DNA from: Cephalotus follicularis
Lineage: Eukaryota; Streptophyta; Magnoliopsida; Oxalidales; Cephalotaceae
Reading direction: 5' to 3'
DNA length: 64,000 nt
Assembly: GCA_001972305.1 (NCBI GenBank)
Contig: BDDD01002373.1
Coordinates: 62,001 to 126,000, forward strand
Shown: piece by piece, positions 23,283-36,000 of the stretch
Layout of the letters: each line of letters opens with the position of its first letter
Numbering within the stretch: position 1 is the stretch's first letter
Made by a program: the position numbers and the translations under genes
Notes under the pieces: model-generated
Database searches by the model: none
What the model saw: only the letters and a program-made list of their open reading frames with translations
Told to the model about the DNA's origin: nothing

Positions 23283-23959
23283 TGTCACACCCCGTATTTC
23301 CATTTAAGTTAAGACAAGCATATCAGGTGATATCAGAAATAAGCATAAGAATAATAATCCAGCATTCTCATACCATTCAAATACATAAGCGAAAGCAGTT
23401 AAAACTGGATTATAGCATAAGCCATCTGCACGCATCCCATACTACGTGCGGGTACAATTCAAACAAATTATCCTTACAAGCGGAAGTACAACATTAACGA
23501 GGTATGAACCGTTCAATACAAAACAGTACAATATCACGAAAATAACAACCTTAAAACGAAAGTAGAAGCTCTCCAAGCTTCAGCAGCAAGCTTCAAACGT
23601 CTTCGCTTAATCTGAAATTGTAGGGGTTAGCCGTTGTCCTCACTTGGCTAAGTAGGAAGATAATGCATGCTAATGAATATATGACTGTCCATAACACGCA
23701 TTAGGCAGTCGATTGCTCCCCTGTGACAATCGGCTGTCCCTTCATAAACCAGGAAGTCGACTGCCCCCCCCCCTGTGGCAGTCGGCTGTCTATGGCTGTT
23801 TTAGGGTTTCTTAGCTTGTTACTTCAACAATTGTACATCCATTCATCCCAAGAGATTACCAATCACAATTTTTATAATAATTGGAAATTAAATTCAGATG
23901 AGTGCACATTTTATTAATCATTATTACAACGTACACGAATTGAATTTGCGGTTATTACA
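23283..23959 (-). repeat. 3' LTR of element C with a large internal deletion
   Basis: 677 bp compared with 2789 bp in the 5' copy. The two match up to about 23683, then the copy jumps to sequence equivalent to 31210 onward. The junction falls inside a CAGTCGACTG palindrome of the array. The end retains CAGTCGGCTG-type motifs (23705-23790) and a C homopolymer near 23764. Confidence 0.9.
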
Positions 23960-23972
23960 TTCCCCCCTCCTT
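23960..23972 (-). other. Polypurine tract of element C
   Basis: On the minus strand AAGGAGGGGGGAA directly before the LTR start TGTAATAACCG, the usual gypsy plus-strand primer site. Confidence 0.85.
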
Positions 23973-24004
23973 AAAGAAAATTCGTCCTCGACTTTAGCCC
24001 TTCA

Positions 24005-27000
24005 TTAAATTCTGAACAAGTGGGGAAATGTCTCCCTCATTTTGTCCTCACGCTCCCACGCAGCTTCCTCCGCTCTGTGAAAACGCCACAACACTTTGAC
24101 CATAGGGATGCTCTTGTTCCTCAGAACCTTTTCCATTCGATCCACAATCCTCGTCGGCCTTTCTTCATAAGTCAATCTAGGGCTAATGAATCCTGGGTCG
24201 TAGCTCAAAATGTGAGATGGGTCGGGTACGTATTCCCGTAACATGGAGACATGAAATACGTTATGCACGTCTGACAAACTAGGCGGTAGTGCAATCTGGT
24301 ATGCTACCTCCCCAACTCTCTCCAGTATCTCGTAAGGTCCAATATACCTTGGAGCTAACTTCCCTTTGAGGCCAAAACGGTGTATCCCCTTCGAAGGCGA
24401 GATCTTCAGGAAAACATGATCTCCCTTTTTGAACTCCAGCTTCCTTCTCTTGCTATCGGCGTAACTCTTTTGCCGACTCTGTGCAGCTAGCAGTCTCTTC
24501 TTGATCATCTCCACTTTATCGGTGGTCTCTTGTACCAAGTCCGGTCCAAGCACTTGCCTCTCACCTACTTCGTCCCAGCAAATAGGTGATCTGCATTTTC
24601 TCCCGTACAAAGCTTCATAGGGAGCCATTCCAATGCTGGTGTGGAAACTGTTGTTGTAAGAGAACTCAATCAATGCCAGATGATCCTCCCAACTCCCAGC
24701 AAAGTCAATCATACAAGCCCGTAGCATATCCTCCAGAGTCTGGATAGTATGCTCGGACTGTCCGTCAGTCTGTGGGTGAAATGCAGTGCTGAAGTTCAAG
24801 GTCGTTCCCATCACTGCTTGGAACTTCTTCCAGAACCTTGAAGTAAATCTTGCATCTCAGTCACAGACAATACTGACCGACACCCCATGCAATCTCACTA
24901 TCTCCCGAATATACAATCGAGCAACCTTCTCGATAGAATATGTCATGTTCATCGGAAGGAAGTGAGCAGACTTGGTGAGTCTGTCCATTACTACCCACAC
25001 TGCCTCATGCTGATTCCGTGACCTCGGTAATCCTGACACAAAGTCCATGGTCACGTGCTCCCCTTTCCATTCAACCACTGGTAGCGATTGTAGCAGTCCC
25101 GCAGGTTTCTGATGTTCAGCCTTCACTCTCTGACAGGTCAAACATCCTGCTACATATTCAGCAATTTCTCTCTTCATACCGCTCCACCAGTAGTTGTTCT
25201 TCAGTCGTGCCACATCTTCGAACTTCCTGGGTGAACACTATACTTCGATTTGTGAGCTTGTTGCAATAGCTCACTCTTGATGCTCTCATAATTCGGAACA
25301 CAAATACTCCCTCGGAACCTCAATATGCCATCAGTATGAATGGAGAACTGAGAATCAGCGTCTAGGTTCTCACGAATACTCCACAATTCAGAATCACTAT
25401 ACTGAGTAGTCAGAATACGTTCCAGAAGTTCCGATTGTGCTCTCATACTTGCCATAACAACTCCCCGGGAAACCATGAACGGATTCCATCTCTGAAATTC
25501 CTCCACTAGCTTCCACTGCGAAACCATTGCTCCAGCAATCATCGCCTTGCGACTCAGCGCATCAGCCACTACATTCGCCTTTCCCGGGTGGTGTTGAATA
25601 TTGCAGTTATAATCGTTGAAGAATTCCACCCATCGCTTTTGTCTCATGTTGAGCTCCTTCTGGGAAAACAGATATTTCAAACTCTTATGGTCAGTAAAGA
25701 TCTCAAACTGAACTCCATAGAGGTAGTGCCTCCATTTCTGCAAAGCAAACACTATGGCTGCCAACTCAAGATCGTGTACGGGATAATTCTCCTTGTACGG
25801 CTTTAACTTCCTCGATGCGTATGCAATCACCCTACCATGTTGCATAAGTACGCATCTCAATCCTTTCCCAGAAGCATCAGTATAGACAGTAAATCCCTCA
25901 TTACCCTCCGGTAATGCTAACACTGGAGCCGAAATCAACCGACTCTTCAATTCTTGGAAACTTGCCTCACAAGAATCATCCCACACAAAACTGGACTTCT
26001 TCTGAGTCAACTGTGTCAGTGGTGTAGCAAGCTTCAAAAATCCCTTTACGAATCTCCGGTAGTAGCTAGCCAATCCCAAGAAACTATGAACCTCCGTAAC
26101 GTTCATAGGTTGGGGCCAATCCACAATGCTCTCAATCTTCGAAGGATCCACAGACAGTCCTTCACACGACACAATGTGACCTAGGAAAGTCACATGATCC
26201 AGCCAAAATTCGCACTTGCTGAATTTGGCGTATAGTTGTTCCTTCTGTAGTGTCTGCAGTACAATTCTCAAATGCTGCATGTGTTCCTCAATGCTCTTTG
26301 AATAGATCAGGATGTCGTCCAGGAATATAACGACAAACTGGTCCAGGTAAGGTTGGAACACTCTATTCATCAGACACATAAAGGCTGCAGGAGCATTTGT
26401 CAAACCAAATGGCATTATCAGAAATTCGTAGGGCCCATATCTGGTTCGAAATGCAGTCTTCTTCACATCAACTTCTCGGATCCTCAACTGATGATAGCCT
26501 GTTATTAGGTCAAGCTTGGAGAACACAGTTGAGCCTTGCAATTGATAGAACAATTCCTCAATATGTGGCAGAGGATACTTGTTCTTTACCGTCACCTGAT
26601 TCAGTAGCCTGTAATCAATGCATAGCCACATCGATCCATCCTTCTTTTTCACAAACAGAACCGGTGCTCCCGACGGTGATACACTCGGTCTGATAAAGCC
26701 CTTATCAAGATAATCCTGCAATTGAACCTTCAACTCCTTCAGTACGGCAGGAGCCATTCGGTACGGTGCTCGGGATATAGGAGCAGTTCCAGGCAACAAC
26801 TCAATACTGAACTCTATGTCTCTCTCCGGTGGCAACGAAGTGAGTTCATCTGGAAACACATCAGGAAATTCACATACAACAGGTACTTGTTCAATACTAG
26901 GTGTACCTTTCGTATGATCAATCACATACGCCAAATAGACTTCACATCCTTGCTTGAGATATTTCTGTGCTCGAGTATAGGAGATGATCAGAGCAGTAAC

Positions 27001-27660
27001 ATTCTTCTCTCTGATAAACTTGTACTCGGTCCCATCTTGCAGATAAAATGTCATCATCTTGTTGTAGCAATCAACACAAGCATGATGAGCATATAGCCAG
27101 TCCATCCCCAAGATTACATCAAAATCCCGGATAGGTAACACTATTAGGTCAGCAGACAATTCGATCCCAGCTACTATGATCTCACAATCTTTCAGAACAG
27201 TATCAGATAGAAGACAAGTACCCGCAGGAGTACTCACTTCCAATACATAAGGTAGTCTAGAAGTAATGCCATGCAATTTGCGAGCAAATTCGGATGCAAT
27301 GAATGAATGTGTCGCACCAGGGTCAATCAATACATGAGCTAATATGCCAGATATGTAAATAGTACCTCCCACAACAGTAGTAGATTCTGGCACATCATCT
27401 TTAGATAAGGTATAGACCCTACCTTTCACAATCCCCTTTCCGGTGTCTCTCCGCGGTTGAGCTGCCGCAACACTACCACTAGCACCAGCACTTCCCTGTT
27501 GGCCGCGTGCTTGCTCCCTCATCATCGAACAACTATTCATGATATGATCCTGTGAACCACACCTCAAGCATTTCCCCATCTTCTTCCAGCATTCGGTCTC
27601 ATTATGATTCTAACGATCGCAAAAAGTACATCCACCCACATTCTGTTGACTATTTCGGCT
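24005..27660 (-). pseudogene. pol: Chromovirus pol of element C (protease-RT-RNase H-integrase-chromodomain), broken
   Basis: The frame 27579-25201 begins with the gag knuckle region ([14 protein letters not shown]). It then has the protease [14 protein letters not shown] with [26 protein letters not shown] and catalytic [13 protein letters not shown], and RNase H with [19 protein letters not shown] one-base frameshift near 25205 moves into integrase: zinc-finger end CLTCQRVKAEHQ, catalytic VTMDF, SIVCD and FHPQTDGQSE. A stop replaces Arg directly after SIVCD at about 24857. The C-terminus has GPYEILERVGEVAY and ends with a chromodomain-like VLWRFHRAEEAAWEREDKM, which in this group may target insertion to marked chromatin. 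The catalytic residues look intact; the frame does not. Confidence 0.92.
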
Positions 27661-28591
27661 CGGAGTCCTTGACCGTGAATTTCTGTGTCGAGAACCTCCT
27701 TGACCTCTGTTGTTAAACTTTTTTACTTAGCAGGATTATTACTTCCCTGCCCTTGCGACTGTATGGCCCTCGATTTATTAGTACGAGTCCATTCTGCCCT
27801 TCTCTCTTTGCGTCAGCCTCTAGAATCATCGCTCTCTCAGCAACATCAACAAAAGTGGTCAGCTGCAACATCAACAATTTATATCTAATGTCAGGTCGAA
27901 GGCCTTTCAGGAACCTCCGTATGATCCGTGACTCGCCCTCCACTAGATAAGGTGTATGCCTCACTAACTCCACGAATCTAGTCTGGTACTGAGCAACCGT
28001 CATCTCTCCTTGACGTAACTCCATCAATTCAGTCTCCCATCGGTCACGCTCAATCTGTGGTACATAAGTCTCAAGAAACTCGGACATAAATCTGTCCCAA
28101 GTCCGGTCAAGTCCATGGGCATCCCATTTTTCTTCAGTCCTTTCCCACCAGTAAATCGCCTCGCCCCATAAGCGGTACACAGCAAAATTAAGTTTTTGAT
28201 CATCAGTGCATTCCAAGACAGCAAATATTTTCTGCAGGTCCTTCATCCATCGTTCGACTACAGAAGCATTTAGTTCACCATTGAAAGTCGGAGGATTCTG
28301 CCTCATGAACCGCTCCAAATCTCTGCCAAAACCACTAACATGACAAGCATCGGGTGCTTGCTGATATGCCCGGTTAGCCTCGCACATTTGCCGAATCTGT
28401 TCAATATTTGTTGCATTCGCTTGCATCTGCTGCCGGAAAAGATCAGCCAGGTGGTCAAAATTACTCCTCTCATCATGCGCTGGAGGAACATTCACTCCTT
28501 CATTCATTGGCGGAACATTTTCAGGTACTGGCAGAGCATTGATCCCCTCGTCGGCTCTACGCCTTCCCCTTCGTCCCCTTCGTAGGTCCAT
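27600..28591 (-). pseudogene. gag: Chromovirus gag of element C (broken)
   Basis: Likely start MDLRRGRRGRR at 28591. An Arg-rich N-terminus is followed by a capsid core with NPPTFNGELNASVVERWMKD, WWERTEEKWDAHGLDRTWDR and FLKGLRPDIRYKLLMLQLTTF, as in plant gypsy gag. A frameshift near 27720, at a run of A, separates the capsid from the basic region and the zinc knuckles. The first knuckle contains a stop near 27611. An earlier in-frame ATG at 28636 is possible. Confidence 0.85.
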
Positions 28592-28681
28592 TATGTTTCC
28601 AATATGGAATGACAAAATCATTAGGAAACATTTCACTTAATTTTTCGAGAAACTTATCCCAGCTTAGCATATATGGAATAT

Positions 28682-28693
28682 GCTCTGATACCA
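28682..28693 (-). other. Primer binding site of element C
   Basis: Minus-strand TGGTATCAGAGC, three bases inside the 5' LTR end (GGTGTGACA). Initiator Met-tRNA type. Confidence 0.9.
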
Positions 28694-30007
28694 TGCTGTC
28701 ACACCCCGTATTTCCATTTAATTTAAGACAAGCATATCAGGTGATATCAGAAATAAGCATAAGAATAATAATCCAGCATTCTCATACCATTCAAATACAT
28801 ATCCACACGTATTATAGCATAAGCCATCCACACGTATCCCATACTACATGCGGGTACAATTCAAATAAATTATCCTTACAAGCGGAAGTACAACATTAAC
28901 GAGGTATGAACCGTTCAATACAAAACAGTACAATATCACGAAAATAACAACCTTAAAACGAAAGTTGAAGCTCTCCAAGCTTCAGCAGCAAGCTTCAAAC
29001 GTTTTCGCTTAATCTGAAATTGTAGGGGTTAGCCGTTGTCCTCATTTGGCTAAGTAGGAAGATAATGTAGGCTAAGGAATATATGAATGCAACATGTATG
29101 ACAGTTTATATCAAAATAACATTTAAATGAGCCAATATATAAGCAATCATGCCAAGTGGCCATAAACAATACATATGCAAGAATACCGCACAAGGGTACA
29201 ATCAATTCATCCATCAATTGGGTGTCACATGCCACTATCTCCTAGCTCCGACTGTGCACACCTAACTATCTCCTGCGCTCCGAGGATGATAGAACAGGTA
29301 ACATTTAATACCGGCATTGGCGGGTAGTTTAACAAATAAGAACTACAATGTAGATAAGTTTAGGGGATCTCCTGGCCAACTCCTGGCACCCAGGATCCCT
29401 ACCGTAGTCGGTGACCACAGCCATCACTCGACCACCGGCAACAAGCACAATCAATACAAGCATTCAATAATAATATTACATATATCAGCAATATGCAATA
29501 TAAAAGTGGTTTTCTTTAGAAACATATAACAAGTCATTTATCATACATCTCTTCGGAGGAAAACGATATCAATATAACAATGGTCCTCGCTTTGGAGAAC
29601 AAAACAGATGATACCTCTCATAGGAGGAAAATCAATAATTTCTTTTAAACTATAGGTTTTCATTTGAAAATGATAGTTGATATCATAAGTTGGGTACATA
29701 GCCCATAGTTGGTTTCAATTATCAAAATACAAGTGGTAGTGGTGTTAATGACACCAAAACAGTATATAGTAATATGACAGTGGCATATTCATTAACAATA
29801 ACACAAATCAGTGGCAATGCAAGGATTCACAATAATAGCATTTCAAAGTCATTCATATGCAACTCTCACAATGAGTCCGTACGTTGTCTAGTTTTGGAAT
29901 GTAATTGTATATGAGGCCAGGATTAACTGTTCTAGTCATCCAAATGGAGACCAAGTTGATTACATTCAAAATTGAGGTCCAAACAGACCTATACTAGCAA
30001 TTTTTAC

Positions 30008-30130
30008 CCAGGGCAGTCGGGTGCCTTCAAGAGTAGCCGGCTGCTTTGGTTTAGTAGTCGACTGCTTTGCCTTAGCAGTCCACTGGATAGGGTTGAGTAG
30101 TCGACTGCCACGAAGAACAGTCGACTGCTT
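30008..30130. repeat. CAGTCGACTG motif cluster 1 in LTR C
   Basis: Seven related motifs: GCAGTCGGGTGC, GTAGCCGGCTGC, GTAGTCGACTGC, GCAGTCCACTGG, GTAGTCGACTGC and ACAGTCGACTGC, spaced about 17-25 bases. The 10-bp consensus CAGTCGACTG is a perfect palindrome. Confidence 0.85.
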
Positions 30131-31184
30131 CTGCCCAGAAAATGCAGGCAGTAGCAGTTTGTATATTTCACAATCCAAATTCAATACAATCAAAGCATGC
30201 AACAATGCAGAAAAAGAACATACATGATATGCATTATCATATCTTCCAAAACATATCGTTACCCCTACCTTAAAACCCTATCCCGAAATCAATGGAACTT
30301 GATTTCTCTCTTTGAGTTCCAACTTTTAGTTCAACCTTCCAACTCCAGTAAATTCAGTCTATACATTTACATGTTTAAGGACATGTATTAGTATCAGAAG
30401 GTTCCAGTAATTACTTATAACAACTACAATTCCCACGGTGGCTAATCATTAGTTCATTAAGTCTTAAACATCACTCTTTCCATTCCGTTTCAACTCTTTG
30501 TCAAATACCTTTCAATTTCGAATTCTTTGATCTTAATGTTGACAGAAGATGTATGTGTATACTTAGGGAAATCAGTAGTTATAACAACTAACAACAACAA
30601 CAATAATCCAAATTAGAGTTATTTAAACTCTCTAAGCTTCATATCCATTTCTTACTTCTTTCCCTTACCATTTTAAATCAATTCTAAAGTTGTTAACCTT
30701 AACCATGTTTGACAGAAGGTATTCAACATTCCTCCTAGTTACATTATCATATCATGGCAGCAGTAAGTTCGAATTTAGAAACATACCAAGAGTCCAAAGC
30801 TTCAATCCTCCTTCTTTGAGCTCTCTAACCCTTCCAATGCAAGCTCTCAATAATCTCCAGCAATTTCCTCTTCTCTCAACATTTTCTAACCCACATTCAC
30901 CTCCTGGACAGCTGATATAAAGGTCTGGAGCTTTAAAATTTTCCAGGCTCCATTACTCATTCTCCCATTTCCTTCTCTCTCTCACATGCACTCTTCATTC
31001 TCACCTTTCTCTCTTTTGCTTTTGCAGGTTACAGGTCTGCAACTTGCAGATGGAATAGAGGGCATGCAAGCACTCTAATTTGCATGCTCTGGCAGCTCCT
31101 GTCACGCATGACACCTGCCCACCATGCAATCCTCCTTTGATTCAGTCACACAGGCATGCACAGACACCTGTTTTGTACCGATCC

Positions 31185-31315
31185 AGTCGACTGTCTTGAA
31201 CTGGCAGTCGACTGTCCATAACACGCATTAGGCAGTCGACTGCTCGCCTGTGACAGTCGGCTGTCCCTTCATAAACCAGGAAGTCGACTGCCCCCCCCTT
31301 TGTGGCAGTCGGCTG
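31185..31315. repeat. CAGTCGACTG motif cluster 2 in LTR C
   Basis: Six motifs near the LTR end: CCAGTCGACTGT, GCAGTCGACTGT, GCAGTCGACTGC, ACAGTCGGCTGT, GAAGTCGACTGC and GCAGTCGGCTGT. The last four recur in the shortened 3' LTR at 23706-23790. Two C homopolymer runs differ in length between the copies. Confidence 0.85.
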
Positions 31316-32608
31316 TCTATGGTTGTTTTGGGTTTCTTAGCTTGTTACTTCACCAATTGTACAACCATTCATCCCAAGCGATTACCAATCACAATTTTTA
31401 TAACAATTGGACATTAAATTCAAATGAGTGCACATTTTATTAATCATTATTACAATGTACACGAATTGAATTTACGGTTATTACACTTTCTGCAGAAAAG
31501 GCTTATCACTAGCCCTCTACTTCTCTCTCCCACTCTCCCATTCACTTAAGATCATGGTCCTTGCTCCTCGAGAGTCTGTGACCATGACCCCCACGTTGCC
31601 ATAACATGCAAGAATGGGAGATGATTGCTAGAGATGAGAGAGTAAATGTGCCCACGAAGTGAGCTCGTGCAAAGGTTGCACGTTCTGCTAAAAGACATCG
31701 CCGCCTATAAAAACGTTAAGCATCGACATCTTTCTAAAAGACGTCGACGCTTTGTCTGGCCTGTGAAGTAATAAGAGTCTAACTCCTTTAGTGATCTCGT
31801 GTACCCTTCGAATATTGGTTAAGTAAGATAAAACATATGTGTTTCCACAAAATGCAAAATCCACATAACCGATATTTGACACCAAGACTTAATATGTCTA
31901 ACATGTCAAAGAACTAATCATTGTAAGGCAGGGACCTTTTAAAATCTTGGTTAAAACAAGAGGTGTTCATAAAATACCGAAATACCCCTAGGATCCGGTT
32001 TAGCAATTCTAAATGGTCCTTGACCAATTTAAATGCTATCAGAATAATATCTAATATTATCCAGATGGAAAATTAATCTAATTAATTTTCCCATACCTCA
32101 TGAACCCTGGATTTTCTAAGTCGTCGGTTCACGTGTACTATAATCCCTTGTCATGCTTGACCCCGATTGAGGTCTAGGGTAAGGATATGTGTCAACCCTA
32201 GATAATACCTCAATGACTAAAATATCTGATCATTACTAGGACCTTTGGTAGACTCTCCAGAAATCTAATTTCTAGTCTACCTCAACCTTGGCCAAGGATT
32301 TCATAAGTCCAAAGTATAATCAGACCATAATAGGGTCGATCACCTTCTCTCAGGTGTGACGATCCCATATTGCGCACTCACTTATATCCGTATAGATTTG
32401 ATCATACCCAAAGACCACCCGATTGCCAGCCCTGCGCAAGGACTGGGTAAGGTGGAGATCAAAGCATAACCGTCTCCATACAATATATAGCAGTCGCTCA
32501 GGTCTAAGGATCAGACGGGTTTGAGAACCCGCTAAGTGATCATCACTTATACACAACCGCAACAAGTAGGAGTCACTACTGACCAAAGCAACGACTATCC
32601 AAACAGTG

Positions 32609-32964
32609 TCATCGCATAAAAGGACAAAGCGTCGAGCAAAGAGTCGACTGACCAAAGCACAAAATGGTACAAAGCGGTGACGCTCAGAACGAAAGCGTCG
32701 ACGGTTTGCGTTAGACACAGAATATCAATTGCAGAAAATAGTTTCAAATCCATGGCTACATCCGATTTTCTTAAACTCAAGCATAATTATTGACATGCAG
32801 GCTCTTACAACGTTATTTCATAAGTTTGAAAAGCCAGATATACATACGATTACCTACAGAGAGTAAAACTCATTTTGAAACCTAATTTTCTTGTACATAA
32901 ATAGTTTATGCAACCATAACAAAATTTCGAATTTTTCTGTATATAAATCCTAAAATCAGTGACA
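32609..32964 (-). repeat. Remnant of 3' LTR of element E
   Basis: Matches 39072-39423 of the 5' LTR almost base for base. About 1.45 kb of the outer end and about 0.77 kb of the inner end are missing. An AT microsatellite follows (32963-32980), where the 5' LTR has a CA run followed by a TA run (39422-39461). Carries GTCGAC motifs at 32633-32702. Confidence 0.85.
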
Positions 32965-33005
32965 TATATATATATATATGTCTTGCTACGCGTAACCCGT
33001 TCCTG

Positions 33006-36000
33006 TCAATCCAGAATAGCCTCCGCCTCCTCATCATAAGATAAATCCTCCCAAATGTTGTCCAAAGGATAGTGGACCACGTGTAGGGGATGGTACTGAT
33101 AACCCCTTAACAAGGACACATGGAACACATTATGAACATGTGCTAACTGTGGAGGCAAAGCTAACCGATACGCAACTGCGCCAACCCTCTCCAGAATCTC
33201 AAACGGTCCTATAAACGGAGGACTCAACTTTCCCCTCAGTCCAAATCGTCGGACGCCTTTCCATGGCGAAACTTTTATGAACACATGTTCACCCACCTTG
33301 AACTCCAAATCCTTTCGATGTTTGTCTGCTTAACTTTTCTGTCGATATTGAGCTGTCTTCAACCTCTGCCTTGTGATAACCACTTTCTCAGTAGTAATTC
33401 ACACTAACTCTGGCCCCTCGATAACTGTTTCTCTGTCTTCATCCCAGCATGTCGGAGCTCGACATTTCCTCCCATAAAGAGCTTCAAACGGAGCCATACG
33501 AATACTAGTATGCCAACTGTTACTGTAGGCGAACTCCACTAGGCTCAGATACTCGTCCCAGCTCCCAGTCCACTCCAAAGCACAAGACCTCAACATATCT
33601 TCTAAGGTCTGAATGGTCCTCTCGGTCTGCCCATCTGTCTGTGGATGGAAAGCTGTACTGAAATTTAGCCTCGTACCCCAAGCTTTCTGAAATCCCTTCC
33701 AAAACCGTGAAGTGAAACGGGGATCCCTATCCGAAACAATAGATACGGGAGTCCCATGTAGTCTCACAATCTCTCGCTGGAAAACCTCCGCCAAGCGGTC
33801 CACAGAAAAGTCCTCTCGGATTGCCAAGAAGTGAGCTGATTTGGTCAACCGATCCACCACAACCCAAATAACATCGTTTCTCCTGTAAGTTCTCAGCAAA
33901 CCAGTAACAAAATCCATCGCAATACTCTCCCATTTCCACACTGGAACTTCCAAGGGCTGTAACAAACCACTAGCACGTTGGTGTTCGATCTTGACCTACT
34001 GACAGACCAAACACTTCTCGACAAATTCTGCTACACCCCTCTTCATTCCGCTCCACCAGAAATTCTCCTTTAAGTCTCCGTACATTTTTGTAGAACCCGG
34101 ATGAATAGAGAACGGAGAGCTATGCGCTTCAGACAAGACAGTAACTCTGATAGAAGTATCTGCCGGAACACACAACCGACTACCCAACCAGATCACTCCA
34201 TACTCATCCACACAAAACTCTGACTGTTTACCCTTTTCAACATTCTGAACCAAGGCCCAAAGCTCACCGTCATCACTCTGAGGTGCCTTAATTCAAGATA
34301 TAAGGGTAGGCACCATACACATGCCAGCTATATATCCATCTGAACCCCGAACAAGTAGATTCAAATCCAATCGCTCCATATCTGCTATCAAATGCGACTG
34401 AGTAACCAAAGCCGCCACACTCCCAGAACTCTTCCTACTCAGAGCATCAGCTACCACGTTTGCTTTACCAGGGTGGTACTGAATATTTATATCGCAATCC
34501 TTCAAAAGCTCTAACCAACGTCTCTGACGCATATTCAACTCCTTTTGCGTGAAGATGTACTTGAGACTCTTATGATCGGTAAAGACGTCACAAGTTTCTC
34601 CATACAAGTAGTGCCTCCAAATCTTTAATGCAAACACAACTGCCGCCAACTCGAGATCATGTGTAGGTTAATTCAATTCGTAAGGCTTCAACTGTCTCGA
34701 AGCATATGGTATCACATGACCGTGCTGCATCAGAACACAACCCAAACCCTTTTTAGAAGCATCACTGTAAATCTGGTATCCTCCTGACCCCGATGGTAAG
34801 CGGAGAATCGGTGCAGACACAAGTCCGTTCTTCAGTTTCTCGAAGCTTGCTTCCCGTTCATCATTCCACACAAACTTCGCTCCCTTCCTCATAAGCTGAG
34901 TTATTGGCAAGGCTATAGAGGAGAAGCCTTCCATGAACCGCCTATAGTAACCAGCTAAACCCAAAAAGCTCATAACCTCCGATACTGTAGTAGGTCTCGG
35001 CCATTTAGTAATAGCTTCAACCTTAGCAGGATCCACAGTAATCCCTTCCGCTGTAACCACATGGCCTAAAAATGCCACCTGTTCCAGCCAGAACTCACAT
35101 TTCGAAAACTTTGCATATAGCTGATTCTTCCTCAGAATACCAAGCACTATACGACGTTGATCTTCATGTTCTTCCTTCGATTTCGAATACACAAGGATAT
35201 CATCGATGAACACAGTCACAAACCAATCCAGAAACTCATGAAAAACCCGATTCATAAGGTCCATGAAAACTGCCGGTGCATTCGTAAGCCCAAATGGCAT
35301 CACTAGAAATTCATAATGCCCATACCGTGTACGGAAAGTGGTCTTAGGCACATCCTCATCTTTTATCCGCAACTGATGATATCCAGACCTCAAATCGATC
35401 TTAGAAAAATACCGTGCACCTTGGAGTTGATCAAATAGGTCATCAATCCTAGGCAAAGGGTATTTATTACGAACAGTGATCCGATTTAGTTCTCTGTAGT
35501 CAATACACAGTCTCATAGATCCGTCTTTCTTCTTCACAAACAAAACCGGAGCTCCCCACGGCGAAACACTCGGCCGGATAAAACCCCGATCTAACAACTC
35601 TTGGAACTGTTCTTTCAGCTCTTGCAACTCAAGCGGTGCCATCCTATAAGGTGCTTTAGATATAGGTGCCACCCCGGGAATGAGTTCGATGGTAAACTCC
35701 ACTTCCTGTTACGGTGGCAAACCCGGTAACTCCTCCGGAAACACATCAGAAAACTCTCTAACCACAGGATAATCTTCAAGGCGAGGCTCGACCCTTGAGA
35801 CATCCTTTACAACAGCTAGAAATCCTTCGGTGCCCTTAGCTACTAACTTCTGAGCTTTCATAACGGTTATAATCTTAACACCTTTCATAGGCCGTGAACC
35901 CTGATAAACAAAATCAGGTCGATCCACTTCTCCGAACAAAATCCTCCGAGCATGACAATCAATCGTAGCCCGATGGCGCTCCAACCAATCCATCCCCAGA

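Larger units (their letters stand above)
23283..31485 (-). mobile_element. Chromovirus-type gypsy element C, complete, nested in D
   Basis: LTRs begin TGTCACACCCCG and end TTATTACA in plus text. Target duplications CTTTC flank the element at 23278-23282 and 31486-31490. Minus orientation with PBS at 28682-28693 and polypurine tract at 23960-23972. The polyprotein order gag-PR-RT-RH-IN with a chromodomain-like tail fits the Tekay/Del group of chromoviruses. The 3' LTR has lost about 2.1 kb compared with the 5' LTR, and gag and pol carry frameshifts and stops. Confidence 0.95.
28697..31485 (-). repeat. 5' LTR of element C (2.8 kb)
   Basis: Complete LTR from TGTCACACC to GGTTATTACA (plus text). 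It contains two clusters of CAGTCGACTG-type motifs (30008-30130 and 31185-31315). Nothing in it encodes a recognisable protein. Minus and plus short frames (29966-30227, 30690-30920) are incidental. Confidence 0.92.
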
